Shown here one piece after another: positions 21,510 to 32,551 of a DNA stretch of 64,000 nt. The notes under the pieces are model-generated. The model did no database searches, was not told the DNA's origin, and worked only from the letters and a program-made list of their open reading frames with translations. The DNA is from Lineus longissimus. Lineage: Eukaryota; Nemertea; Pilidiophora; Heteronemertea; Lineidae. How positions within the stretch are numbered: position 1 is the first letter of the stretch; each line of letters begins with the position of its first letter. The stretch lies in assembly GCF_910592395.1 (NCBI RefSeq), contig NC_088314.1, positions 11,596,001-11,660,000 of the forward strand, read 5' to 3'. The position numbers and the translations under genes are program-made.

Positions 21510-21880
21510 GGTGCATGTACATTCAGTGTGCAACGCCAAATGCATGTGTACATACAGTTTACGGTGTGGTAATGGCAACTTTCCCGGTGTTTTTTCACTT
21601 GACTGCATAATGTACATGCTACATGCATGTGTGTACATTACGTGCAGATACAGTGCGCAATGTACATGGCACATGCACTTGCAACATGCATGTGTACATA
21701 CAGTATACATTTTGCTAATGGAGTTTTTGCATTGAACCCGAGGACTGCGCTCCACTGCATAATATACACGCCACATGCATGCGTACAGCGGGACATGTAT
21801 GCATGCGTACAGCGCTATTGCAGTCCACTGTGTGATATACAGTGCACATATAGTATGTGTACAGTGTATTGAACTATCGC
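21510..21880. repeat. Degenerate 'acatgcatgtgtacat' array
   Basis: Alternating purine-pyrimidine motifs (acatgcatgtgtacatac, gcataatgtacatgc) recur three or four times in units of about 110-130 bp. They are separated by segments such as 'aatggcaactttcccggtg' and 'aatggagtttttgcattg'. ORFs on both strands here are rich in Cys/His/Met only because of the repeat and are not genes. Confidence 0.65.
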
Positions 21881-21971
21881 CGAACCGCATTCAGGCCCGA
21901 CGTAGCGTTGATGGTAGTGGATGCTTCATGTATTCATGGTATTGGCACACAATATTTGTAGTGTAATATTG

Positions 21972-24592
21972 AACAAGAGGCCCAAGGGCCTGGCGCTCAG
22001 CTGGATGACCTAATAACATAGGACTGAGGGTGTAAAGTAGTAAATATCAGCTTTATACTACTGTTTGAAGGTCACGAGAACACGTCATACTACTAAGATT
22101 TCCAATGCAGAGCTGCCAGCTGGATGAAATATGATTGAACTAATCAGCCATGGTATGCAAATATTACAGGAGGCAACGGAAGATATCCCTAAGTTCAGTA
22201 TGTTGTATCGGTAGCTTGGTATCAGGCTGTTTCGCTACATTGCCAGTTCGCTACAAGTCGTTTCGCTACATGTGGCGGTCGTTTCGCTACATGGTAGGTC
22301 GTTTCGCTACATGGGTGGAGTCGTTTCGCTACATGGATGTAGTCATTATTTTTACTCTATTTTACCCTACTATAATTCCCGATGGTGACTACAAATTTAT
22401 TATAGCACAGTTTGCCGGTAAAAAAACGCACTTCGAATGGGCCAGTAACCTCATAGACATCCATTCGCGTTGGCTCGCTCAATTACGTACTTATTATTGA
22501 TTGACAGGGGTCATTCAAACGCACTTCACCGCAGATTTGGAGGCCTTTGCAAGGCCTTCGCGTTGGCTCGCTCGTCTCCACCCATGTAGCGACCCATGTA
22601 GCGACCCATGTCCTCCATGTAGCGAAACGACCATACCCATCATGTAGCGAAACGACTCCACCCATGTAACGAAACGACCTACCATGTAGCGAAACGGCCG
22701 CCACATTTAGCGAAACGACTTGTAGCGAACTGGCAATGTAGCGAAACGACAGTAATTCGGTAGCTTTACAGAAAAGAAGTGTCAGAGAGGATGAGACTTC
22801 TCCATGGACAACTGTGGTATGTCCAGGCTTGGTTGTACAGCACAAGGATACAAAATGCTGTCTGTAATTGAGAGGTATCCTGATTTAACAGAGGTCAAAA
22901 TAAATAGAAATGACCAGTTTGGGATTAACACCACTGTCTTTTTTTGATAAGGTAGAGATTACAGGAGTCAACAAAATTAATTTTATTGAGAGAAATTGAC
23001 CTGTTCTGCAGGTGATTGGAATTTACAATACAAAGGGTCGTTTTCATATTTGAAAATCCCTTCATAATCAAGGGCTACCTCTGACTAAAACAGCATCCAT
23101 AAACAATAGACCACCAATTTGACCCCAGCTCCTAACTGCGGGAAAACCCAAGTCCAGCAACCAAAAGTACCAAAAATACATTTTTGTTTACATTTGAACT
23201 GCACACATGCGTTTGTTTACAATTTCCCGCGAAATCTCGAAAATCAGGTGACCTGCAATCATGGATTGAAAATAACATTTATCTGGGTTCAGCAGGTCAG
23301 CAGGTATACCGGCTGTTCCAATCATCCCCCTACAGCCAGCTGTTCAAAAGGTAATGTTATTCACCCCACAGGGAGTGCAGGTAATTGATTAAGCCCCTGC
23401 ATAACTTAACAGCAATGGCTTGGCTTCTGTGAGTGGTAAGGAGAATTGACAGTGTCCGATTAAAAATCCCTCATTTCTGCTCCGCTGAAGTAAATTTTTG
23501 AATAAAACCAAGACGTTGCATCAGGGTAAGGTGTCACCACCATTCAGTCAAAATTTCAAGGCGATCCAACGCCTCTAAGTGTGACTTTATTCGTCCCCCT
23601 TCTAATATTATTATATAGAAGCTTTAGACCAGCGATGACGTCATTTCTGGTGATTCCCTCGTTGTCCAATGAACGCTTTTTAAAGTGTGCCATTTGGCAT
23701 GCATTAGCATGCAATGTATTTTATCAGCGCTGACAATTGCCGAACAGAATGCCGTAGCTCCGTCAATTTGCAATCAATTTTTATGGGAGTAACATTATTG
23801 TGTTGCTTAAAACGTCTACTTTTTACTCATGTTAGAATCGTAGTACTAAAAACTAATATGCAAACAGAATCATGCCGATTCACTGCACATACTGTGGGAA
23901 TTCTCCACTTCAAAATACATCGCGAACAGAGCGTGCACTTCCGATATCGTTTTCACAGAATTGTGGCCAAATTTTCAAGAACTAATTTCTGAAAGTATTC
24001 CTTTAAGACCTTATGACTACCCACTGAAAGGAACTAGTGATAATATCGCCTACTTGACTACTTTTTAGCAGAAAATTGGTTACTTGTTGCAAAATCAATC
24101 TTCCATCTTTACACTGGTCACAGTGGCAATGCTGAAATATAGCCTGGTTCCCTGGCCAATTCAATGCGCAGAATACAACTGCGCAACTATACGTCATAAC
24201 CCGGGCTTTTGAATCGTCAAAAAATCTGTCAAATGTGCCTGTAGCGCCAACTGGCGGTGAAAACTAAACTAATTCCATTACAAGTCAAAATGAAAAATTA
24301 TTATAAAATATTCGGCCAGATTTGAAAACAATATTTCCTCTGTGGCCCGAGGTATAAAGGAAAGAAGTTTAAACTTCCCGATGACCTCATTCGCCGAATG
24401 TAGGTCGGATCGCGCTGATTTTTGGTTTCTGAGTTCCCCTTGGGCTAATCCTAATTTAGCAGCGTCAACAAAGTGCCTTGGTCTTACGGTTACAAAATGC
24501 CCAAAATTGACATGGAAGGATGGCAGGAAGGACGGACACCATTCCCTTAGTAATATTACCAGCTTCGCTGACTTTGTCAGCTGAGCTAAAAA
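21972..24592 (+). mobile_element. Mosaic repeat element, copy A
   Basis: It starts with the shared header AACAAGAGGCCCAAGGGCCT, followed by GGCGCTCAGCTGG, and ends with the shared tail GTCAGCTGAGCTAAAAA. GCTCAGCTG in the header and CAGCTGAGC in the tail are inverted copies. The body is non-coding, with blocks also found in the partial copy at 996 and in copies B, C and D. The block 23624-24060 (cagcgatgacgtcatttctg onward) is shared with copy C only. Just before the tail is 'ggacggacacc', also a feature of copies C and D. A foldback element is nested at 22218-22757. No long target duplication is visible. Confidence 0.75.
22218..22757. mobile_element. Foldback element with tandem-repeat TIRs, 9-bp TSD
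   Basis: Both flanks carry CGGTAGCTT (22209-22217 and 22758-22766), and the undisturbed site exists in copy D near 57961 (tatcggtagctttacag). Each arm is a run of 'tcgtttcgctacat' units with variable spacers: about 22228-22340 forward and 22611-22750 inverted. The loop has no gene but contains 'ttcgcgttggctcgctc' twice. The 9-bp duplication points to the Mutator-like superfamily or a foldback group. Confidence 0.88.
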
Positions 24593-25734
24593 GTTACCAT
24601 TATCCCCAGGCATTTATTTTGCAAAACACAAAAATGAAAACGCTCACGCGGTACAGGAAGGCAGTACCAACTACTCGGGCGGCAAAATCCACTGACGGAA
24701 ACATGGTCAACGGGCGTAATTTCACAGCCCGCAGGATGTTGACTTAAGCTTATGCAAAAATATACAAAGGCCTACGGGCAAATATCAGGACCAGTACTGA
24801 ATTGGCGAAGATTAGGGCAGAGTTTGACCAAGCTGTCTGGTGCTGCTGCTGTGGGTGACGTCACTGCTCAATGCCGATAGTGCTGACGGTCACGAAACAT
24901 GCCCGCGTTTTATAGTATAGATGTGTGGTCAGCTATATAATATGGCTATATAATATTTGGCGGAGAAATTCGGCACAACCTGTATTCTTACCCCTATCTC
25001 GTATCCTGTCAGTTTTTTCATCTCGGTGGCCAGATCGTCAACTGAATAAGACGTCAGTGGATATTTGCGTGATATGCTCACCAGTTGTTCGTCTTCAATA
25101 TCTTCCTCTATGTCCATTAAACGCATCACTACAGGGAGCATGTCCCTTCCCTTTAGTGAGTGGCTCTCCTTCACCCAAACAAACAGGGGCAAATTGCATG
25201 CCATTACGCTAGATGTCGCTGTGCCTCTGCGAAAAAAACAACCAGACGAGTGAGGCCGGCAGGCGTCTTCCACCAAGTTTTATACAGCTTATTAATTGGA
25301 TCCGAACATCTACTATATCGGCCTAGGCCTAGTATTGTGGCTGAATACACCCTCATCTTGGTTCCTGAGTTACATCATTCTGTTGCCTATACATGACTGC
25401 CTTCACACAATCATGGCTTGGCCTTGCCGGCTGTATAGAAAAGTTCGGTTATTAATCCTTTAGACACCATTTTTGGGTGTGAGACGAACCAACCAAAGAA
25501 AATTGATTTTATTGTTTGTTTCTACCTAGAAATTGCCTGACAAAACTTGCCAGTGCCCGTAATCGGTAATTTGAATACTGAGCTGACTTCTTTGACTTTT
25601 TCATGTATACAGGACCCGTCTTAGCGGTTTGCTGTCAACTGCAGCACCGGGGATACATATGTAACTGTCGTGACCTTGTACATGTACCTCTATCCCCAGA
25701 CACATAGCATAAAGTGGATCTGTTCTGGCCCACA
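24593..25734. other. Unassigned tract, possible exon on minus strand
   Basis: Minus strand 25276-24925 is open for 115 codons with a plausible protein-like centre (LFVWVKESHSLKGRDMLPVV and SISRKYPLTSYSVDDLATEM). I recognise no family. It could be part of an unknown gene or chance. The rest shows no repeat, RNA gene or transposon motif that I can identify. Confidence 0.3.
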
Positions 25735-26260
25735 TAGCAGGGATACGACCGGTCTATCTCTCAGAGATGCTGCCAAAACTATCACCGCCATACGTTTGTC
25801 TCAGATCCCAACACAGAGACTGTCCCAGAGCACATAGCCGGGACGCCGCCTATCTCCAGTAGGTTCTACTGAGATTACCATCACACACATCCGTCTCAGA
25901 TCACATAGCAGAGACTGCCCCAGAACACATAGCAGGGACACGGCCTATCTCCAGTAGGTTCTACTGAGATTACCGTCATACACATCCGTCTCAGATCACA
26001 TAGCAGAGACTGCCCCAGAACACATAGCAGGGACACGGCCTATCTCCATTAGGCTCTACTGAGATTACCGTCACACAGATCCGTCTCAGATCACATAGCA
26101 GAGACTGCCCCAGAACACATAGCAGGGACACGGCCTATCTCCAGTAGGTTCTACTGAGATTACCGTCACACACATCCGTCTCAGATCACGTAGCAGAGAC
26201 TGCCCCAGAACACATAGCAGGGACCGGCCTCTCTCAAGCAGAACCTACTGAGATTACCGT
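25735..26260. repeat. 95-bp tandem repeat array
   Basis: The motif 'cacatagcagggacacggcc' begins at 25926, 26021, 26116 and 26211, a 95-bp period. An earlier diverged unit near 25831 and a more degenerate start near 25735 precede it. Each unit contains 'tagcagagactgccccagaa', 'tctccagtaggttctactg' and 'agattaccgtcacac'. The part 'agtaggttctactgag' is itself a near-palindrome. No coding potential. Confidence 0.9.
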
Positions 26261-26261
26261 C

Positions 26262-27061
26262 ATTGTCACCCCTGTCCAAGATCACAACGCCGGGACCCGC
26301 TCAAACATTGCCTAGCAGTCGTGGTGTACACCAGTGCATAGGCCCTCGACCGACGTTCCAAAACAAACTGAGCGGGATCTGATCAGGACATCACATGCAC
26401 ATGACATAACACCACTTTGGAAATGTTAGCATTCAAGTTTGGAGCAGGCCCTCAAAAATCAGTATTTCCTCCAAAAGGGTTCAGAACTGGCTGACGATTA
26501 GCTTGTCCTCAATTTGCATCATTGGCAGCTTGTCTTTGGTTAGCTGGATGTGCCCTTTGTTGGCCACTACCACCTCCTTGACCTCTGCCCCGACCTCAAC
26601 CTATAGCAAGTGGTACAGCTGGCGCTCCACTCTGCTGACCCCCTCCACGCATCCTGATCCTACCCCTGGCTTGACCTTGACCAAGACCCCTTGGAGCAGG
26701 AGTCAGCTACGATCAGAGTCAGGAATACTCGACCATTGTATACAACCATTGTCACTGTCTGAACTATGCCCACAAATTTTTCCTCGCTGACGTATTCGTC
26801 CTCCTCGCTGACGTACTCGTCCTAAACCCTGCCCTCCACCCCTTATGACAGGCTGGTCATCACCAGAACCCTCAGAAGAAACATAGTCACTTAGATCACC
26901 ATTGGTGACGTCACAGGGATAACCGACGACGACTCACCAACAGGGTTGAGACGTCAAGACGTAAGGACAATCCAACGATACTTTTTCTGAATTGATGATA
27001 CGTCCGTCACAACGGTCTTACCATTGGACAAGGCAGCACACAAAACCTACGTTCACAAATT
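26262..27061. other. Non-coding tract, possible PLE 5' region
   Basis: No convincing gene. A 24-bp direct repeat occurs at about 26781-26823 ('cctcgctgacgta' plus 'tcgtcct', twice). The tract leads into the second Penelope-like element and may include its leader. It is otherwise unique within the window. Confidence 0.35.
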
Positions 27062-27104
27062 CTATCTAAATTTTGCTGCTTGAGAGGTCTTTAACAGGAC
27101 TTCC

Positions 27105-27570
27105 ATGGATCTTCTGGATACACCATCCACCACTGAGGCCGCCGCACACACTATGGGTGAATCCACTGCCCATATCACGAACTGCGACCAAGAAAAAGAC
27201 ACTGTTCCACCCAGAACAACTCTTAGTGCAACGGGAGAAACAACCAAAGCCAGGCGCCTCCAGCCGGTCGAACGTGACCCCTCTGATTTCGAACCCATCG
27301 AGATCTTGAGGGATGCCCATCAATCGCTCAGTGATTTTCACACACCCCTCCACAGTAGCACAAGCCTGAGTGCCGCACCACCGGTTGCCAGCACCTCAGC
27401 GGCCACCCCGACAATTGTCATTTCGCCACCCACGGCAGATGTAGATAAAGATACCGACGTGGATGCCAAACTGTCAAAGAAGAGATCACGAACAGACCTA
27501 TCTGAACAGCCTTCTCTGACCAAGACCAAGAGCAAGCACCCCATCAGGGAGGATGCTTTACCTCTTTGAA
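27105..27570 (+). CDS. PLE 2, N-terminal region
   Basis: An ATG-started frame of 154 codons encodes a Ser/Thr/Pro-rich, disordered segment with a basic end (LSKKRSRTDLSEQPSLTKTK, then KHPIRED). It has no defined domain and no similarity by eye to the N-terminal region of the first PLE. It precedes the second PLE RT in the same orientation, with two more frames (27588-27840 and 27923-28108) in between, and is assigned to that element by position. Confidence 0.45.
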
Positions 27571-28280
27571 AGTGGGCCCGAAATAGCCTTTCGACCTTTG
27601 CGAAAGCCTCCTCAAGGGCCCACAGCCTAAGGCAGCTGGCGGATGAAGACAACCCACCCGCCTGGTCCCTGGGCCTAGATCGCCCACCACCATTCCTCGT
27701 CCCAGTCTCCACCAGGGTAGTGGACTCTAAAAGACAACACGCAGTGAGCCTTCTACGCATTCACGCTGATGAACTCACCGAAAAAGCCTCTATGGACGCC
27801 TCAAGGGGAGACGCTCTGTCCGAACCATTAGAACCATATATGGCGAGGACGTTGATGGCTTTAACCTAGCTATTACTCTCCTGAATTCACTGATCGCATC
27901 AGACAAGGCTGAAGTCAGAGAAGTGATTCAACGCAGGATGAAGTCACAGACGCGCCTCACCAACGATCAGACACACCAGACTTCAAAGTTGGTTTTTCAA
28001 GACGGGCCGGTCCAGAGAGATTACAACAACCAGAGGACCGGTCATCAGCCCCAAGCTACACCAGCTGCAACAGGCAGGAACAACAACAGAACTCAAAGGA
28101 GATCATGATCACCACACCTTGGACAGCAAGCACAACAAAGACAACGCCAGACGGCCCAACCACGCCCCAGGCAAAGACCCATCTCCCCTCGACCCAACAG
28201 ACCGGGGGGAAGAAGGGACTCTCAGTTACAGCTTTCCGCACGAGAAGAAGCTCTAATCAAGGCCTTCAGGTAGTGAAAAT
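27571..28280 (+). pseudogene. PLE 2, upstream region with frameshifts
   Basis: Pieces in different frames continue the reading: one near 27590-27790 (SRAHSLRQLADEDNPPAWSL and KRQHAVSLLRIHADELTEKA), and one at 27923-28108, Gln/Asn/Arg-rich (IQRRMKSQTRLTNDQTHQT). The Gln/Asn/Arg-rich nature resembles the linker ahead of the RT in the first PLE (17630-17780). No known domain can be defined. Confidence 0.4.
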
Positions 28281-29131
28281 CTACACCAATTTATCACATA
28301 CAAATGTAAATAATAACAGTGACACATTAAACACAAGGGGAACATCCACCCCCAAAGGTTCATCTGAGTATGTTATCAATTTGTCAGACATCTCTCTCAC
28401 TCCAGCCCAGGAGACAATCCTGAGAGAAGGTCTAAATGTTTGCCTCACACCAGGCGAACCTGATTTCGGAGAACTCTTCAAGGACTTGGATAAATTTCAC
28501 GTCAGTCTCTGACGCAGGACATTTTTCAATGAAAGTGACCCTGATTTAGACCAAGCCCCAAACCTGGATGACAACACTCTGGAATGCAAGTTCAAACTAC
28601 CATCCAAATGGAACCCCCCAGGCCCCCCGGATCTAGAGGCTATCATTAGAACCAATGAAAATCACTTCGACCGGATCCCTCTCAATTCACCCCTTCCAAC
28701 AACCTTACGGCTGCTGAAAGGGAAGCATTGACCCAACTTAAGGCAATGCCTCAGATTGTTATCAAACTCGCAGACAAAGGCTCTTCATTGGAATCATAAA
28801 CAGAAAAGATTATATCTTGGAAGCTGAACGCCAACTGTCAAACCGGACACACCACCGGCCTACGACAGAGAATCTCACCGATACTCATGCGGACAATGTC
28901 ACATCCTTCCTTAAAGACATGCTGCAAACAGGGGAAATCACACAGAAAATGTTTGATTACCTAGCCCCAGTGAAACCCAAAAACACCCGAATTCTACCTA
29001 CTGCTAAAAATCCATAAAGGGATCCTACCACCACCAGGTCGACCCATCATGTCGGCCAATGATTGCCCGACAGAATGCATCTCGCAGCTAGCCGACCATT
29101 CAACCATTGGTTAAAACAACCAAATCATATA
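28281..29131 (+). pseudogene. PLE 2 reverse transcriptase, N-terminal part, truncated
   Basis: Frames in succession show the PLE RT N-terminus: VINLSDISLTPAQETILREG and FGELFKDLDKFHVSL, then KLPSKWNPPGPPDLEAII, then PQIVIKLADKGSSLE, then DYILEAERQLSNRTHHRPTT. The end is LLLKIHKGILPPPGRPIMSA and IQPLVKTTKSYI. These are exactly the blocks missing from the first PLE. Frame changes are needed at about 28512, 28690, 28790 and 29015. The reading stops at the TTAA of the piggyBac MITE at 29132, and no catalytic RT motifs follow it, so the copy is truncated as well as broken. Confidence 0.82.
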
Positions 29132-29574
29132 TTAACCCTTTGAGTGCCGGGCCACTTATGTAACCCGTGTGCCGGGGTTTTTTAGGGAAAAATAGGCTTT
29201 TTTCGATTTTATGGCAATATGGCAAAATAGACCCTATATTGTAAAGGTTATTACATAGGGATGAATATGCAAATTAGAAATTGAGGGGTTCAGGCGCAAA
29301 ACCCCGTAAACGCCATTCCTATGAAAAATGAGATAGCTGTACCAATGTACAGCTTTTGGCATGTAGATGACGTTAGTCAAATCATATTGTTGCAAAATCC
29401 CGTAACACAGCTGTTTCAGCTAAGCCTAAACATGACATCGAAATAAACCATTCTGCCTACTAGCCTGCTGCCCAACGATTGGTCCATGCAAAAAGCCTGT
29501 TAACCGCTATGTAAACATTGTCGCCAATACACATCTCACACATTATCGCAATACCCATTCAGCCAAAGGGTTAA
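29132..29574. mobile_element. piggyBac-type MITE
   Basis: TTAA occurs at 29132-29135 and 29571-29574. The left end is CCCTTTGAGTGCCGG and the right end reads GCCAAAGGG, so the TIR is short (CCCTTTG). A subterminal segment 'caggcgcaaaaccccgtaaa' resembles 'gcaaaacccagtaaacgcca' at 32694 in the large piggyBac and, inverted, 'gttttgcgcctgaacccctc' at 33410. No coding region. Confidence 0.75.
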
Positions 29575-30475
29575 TGCATTGGCATCGTTCAAACATCAGC
29601 GCGCTTCTGTACACGTGCTCGAATTAGATACGACGGTTTTCATTTGCTCATAAGTTGTGTCACATGACCATTCACCCGGCTTGAAAATTTCATGAAATTT
29701 GGACCAAAATTAACGAAACAGTGGCGATTTCCATGTTTTTTATCGATTTTTCGACAAGTTACAGATTTCGGAATTCTTCAAGACTAGATAGCCGGGTAGG
29801 CATAATATCATATATCATAAATACCCCGGCTGTTTTGCATAACTCATTTCAGTTTCGTACAGAATCGTGCGTTTATTCTGAAATTTCTCAAACTTTGATC
29901 TGCTCAAATTCAAAATGGCCGACTTGCAGACGGAGATTGAGATGGGGTGCCAAGTTCATCGTACAACATCGAATTCCCTTGATCGTTATTTAGCAAAACG
30001 AGTTACTTCCAGTATTCATTTAAATCTTTACTTTTAAAATATATATCTATTTTATGTTAGTTTGCTGTCTATTCATGCAGAAAATGCATTTGAAAAACAA
30101 ATGTCTAAAAATAGTTGAGTTTTGAAGTTCGATGGTCGGGTCTATTTTGGTGAAAGGGGTACAGCATGGGTAATAGTACAATAATAAGTCATGATCGTGC
30201 TTATGAACAAGCCATGAGTTAGCATATACCATAGTTTATGTTGAAAATATCTTTACAGATGTAATTGATAAATATAGTCTTTAAGAATTCGCCAAATATA
30301 GAAAAGTTCTTGGTATATTATCCACCTGTTAGCAAAATGAACTCGCCCATTGACCCACATTCCAGTTTGTTGTGGTATTTTTGTACAGGTTGATGCCAAA
30401 ACAGTGCCTTTTGTTGACTGGTAAACATTCCTTCAGTTACTAAAATTCCTTTTTCTTTAATTTCAGCTGGTTGCA
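29575..30475. other. Non-coding tract upstream of candidate transcript
   Basis: I see no gene, repeat array or transposon end here. If the exons at 30476-31309 are real, this is their promoter or intron side. Confidence 0.35.
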
Positions 30476-31309
30476 TGGTGTGTACTGCAGATAACTTCTC
30501 GACTTAATCCGGCTGATGTGATGCTTTAGTTGATTCGAGAGGCTACATGTATATAGGCCCAGTACGTCGACATCATTGATCCGGCAGTGAACAAGATAAG
30601 TGGTAAGTTAACGATGTTTCCCTTCATCTATGTATTCACAAACAGATGATTGAAATAATTATACTGTATCCCCGTAGGCTTTGTATGCATGTATTCTATT
30701 CTAATAAATTACTCTTTATTTCAGGTTCAGCCTCCAAGATGTGTCACCAGAAATGCAACCGACATTATAGACAGGCGTGATTACTACTCTGATTTTGGAC
30801 TGATGGTAAGTTCCGAGGCTATTTTGATTGCAATTAAATATTATTTGAATCTACATTGAAATAGAAGTGGACATCTGTAGGATACTTCCTTTCTTTCTCT
30901 AGATTCAACACTGGTCAGTGTCAGAATTGAATTAGAATAGAAGCTGTGTCTGTTGGAGCCACCCCCAGTTACCCCCCCCCCCCTCCCCCATTTAGCCACT
31001 GCCATTATGTTTACACTCGCCTTTACAATTCCAGGTATACTCGTCTTCAAAATGGACCTGACTAGGAATGATGATGGTGACTTCCCTCCTCAGAAAAAAG
31101 CTCGGTTGGATTCGAAAGTTGATGCAGGCGGTCATTAGCGATATTTCGGTCGTAAACGCAAGAAGTCCAAGAAATCCACTGACAAATCAGGAAAACGTAT
31201 ATTCAATGTCGGCGACACGTGTTTGTTCAGATTGGACTCAAACGTTTATCTTGGAACCGTTCTTAGTCAAGTTGATGAACATCATTTCCAAATTGAGGAC
31301 TATACATGA
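30476..31309 (+). CDS. Candidate spliced transcript, unknown product
   Basis: Three segments have good splice signals: 30476-30601 (acceptor tttaatttcag, donor gtaagt), 30726-30805 (tttatttcag, gtaagt) and from 31036 (acaattccag). The phases do not give one continuous frame, so the first two could be non-coding leader exons. In the third, an ATG at 31052 starts MDLTRNDDGDFPPQKKARLD, but a TAG interrupts at 31136. The same frame then stays open to 31309 with a Lys-rich stretch (RKRKKSKKSTDKSGKR) and FNVGDTCLFRLDSNVYLGTV, which by eye could be a small barrel of Tudor type. The TAG could be a lesion or an error. AT-rich sequence follows. Low certainty. Confidence 0.35.
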
Positions 31310-31537
31310 ACAGTGCGCACCTTCATTTGTCTGTCACTTTGATTAAAAGAAAGTTAAAGTTGAAACTTCTATAGCAAGGAATATGAAGATGTGAACTTTG
31401 TATAATTATTTTTTGAATGTATGAGTCTATTGAATGTAAATTAAATGCATATTGTGAATAATTAATATAATAATAATAATATTGTGTACATTGAAATCAT
31501 GACTTTTAATTTTTGTGTACTGGTACTGCCTTGATAT

Positions 31538-32060
31538 GTTGTCCTCTGCGACTGTTGTCTCATCTCTCGGAATAACAAGACCCCAAGCTGGATGAGACAC
31601 CTACATCCCCTGCATATAAAAGATAGGTTGTGACATAATGTCCTCTGTGACTGTTGTCTCATCTCTCTTAATAACAAGGCCTCAAGCGGGATGAGACAAC
31701 TACATCCCTTGCCTATGATAATAAAGGTTGTAACATATAATGTCCTCTGTGACTGTTGTCTCATCTCTCTTAATAACAAGGCCTCAAGCTGGATGAGACA
31801 ACTACATCCCTTGCCTATGATAATAAAGGTTGTGACATGTCCCTGGTGACTGTTGTCTCAACTTCACTCCCGGAATTACAAGACCCCAAGCTGGATGAGA
31901 CACCCGTTGTCCTGCCTATGATATCATAGGTTGTGACCTGTCGATTTTTGCAACTAACTGTCTCATCTTGGTAGGCCTACAATAGGACACATTTGTCCTG
32001 CCTATATTATACTATAGGTTAAGACCTGTTCTTTGCGACTATTTGTCTCATTTGTGTACA
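31538..32060. repeat. Tandem array, period about 100 bp
   Basis: 'tgtcctctg' begins units at 31538, 31639 and 31741, with diverged starts at 31839, 31936 and 32024. Each unit contains 'actgttgtctcatctctc', 'caagctggatgagacaacta' and a run of the type 'gcctatgataataaagg'. Identity decays from left to right. The direct and inverted 'gtctcat'/'atgagac' pair in each unit could form a hairpin. Confidence 0.85.
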
Positions 32061-32551
32061 ACAGGGCACCAATCTTTCATACCACAACATAAGTAATGGG
32101 CATGGCATTTTCAAATGACGACCATTCTTCACAACGAATAACGAAGTAGGCCCTTTTAAAATGCCTTTTATTTGTCTTTGCCTGAGTGCAAACCTAATCT
32201 AATCACAGCCATACAAAGCTATGTTATATGCAGAATATTAAAATGCTTTTTACAGAAGAATTGGTATCTGGGCTGAAACATAATAGAGGTGCAAACAATC
32301 ATCAATATTTTTACAGAAAAACTCCATCAAAGTCATCTTTTATACACTACACAGTGCAGGCCCAGGCCTATCCAAGATGGCAGCCGGAATATAATACACA
32401 AAGCTTGGTTCAGGTCAAGTTGGTTCTAATAACCGCATGCAATCTTAATTACTACTAACACAATTAAGGGGCATACATGGGTGGATTCAGGCCTTTTATG
32501 TAATCCTTAAGCGGTTGGGGTGAGGAACTGGGTTGTTTATTGGGGTAGCAA
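32061..32551. other. Unassigned tract
   Basis: No coding region or repeat is evident; a 76-codon plus-strand ORF (32228-32458) shows no domain. It lies between the tandem array and the left end of the large piggyBac element. Confidence 0.35.

Noticed and set aside
21486-21890. 134-codon Cys/His-rich ORF that could pass for a zinc-finger protein
   Set aside because: Generated by alternating 'acatgcatgtgtacat' repeats on both strands.
22483-22845. 120-codon ORF with repeated 'SFRYM' units
   Set aside because: Translation of the foldback tandem repeats ('tcgtttcgctacat').
25735-26260. Possible CRISPR-like array
   Set aside because: Units are contiguous 95-bp tandem repeats without unique spacers, in a eukaryotic setting.
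27338-27760. 140-codon minus-strand ORF
   Set aside because: Antisense shadow of the PLE N-terminal region, whose plus-strand frame fits the element order.
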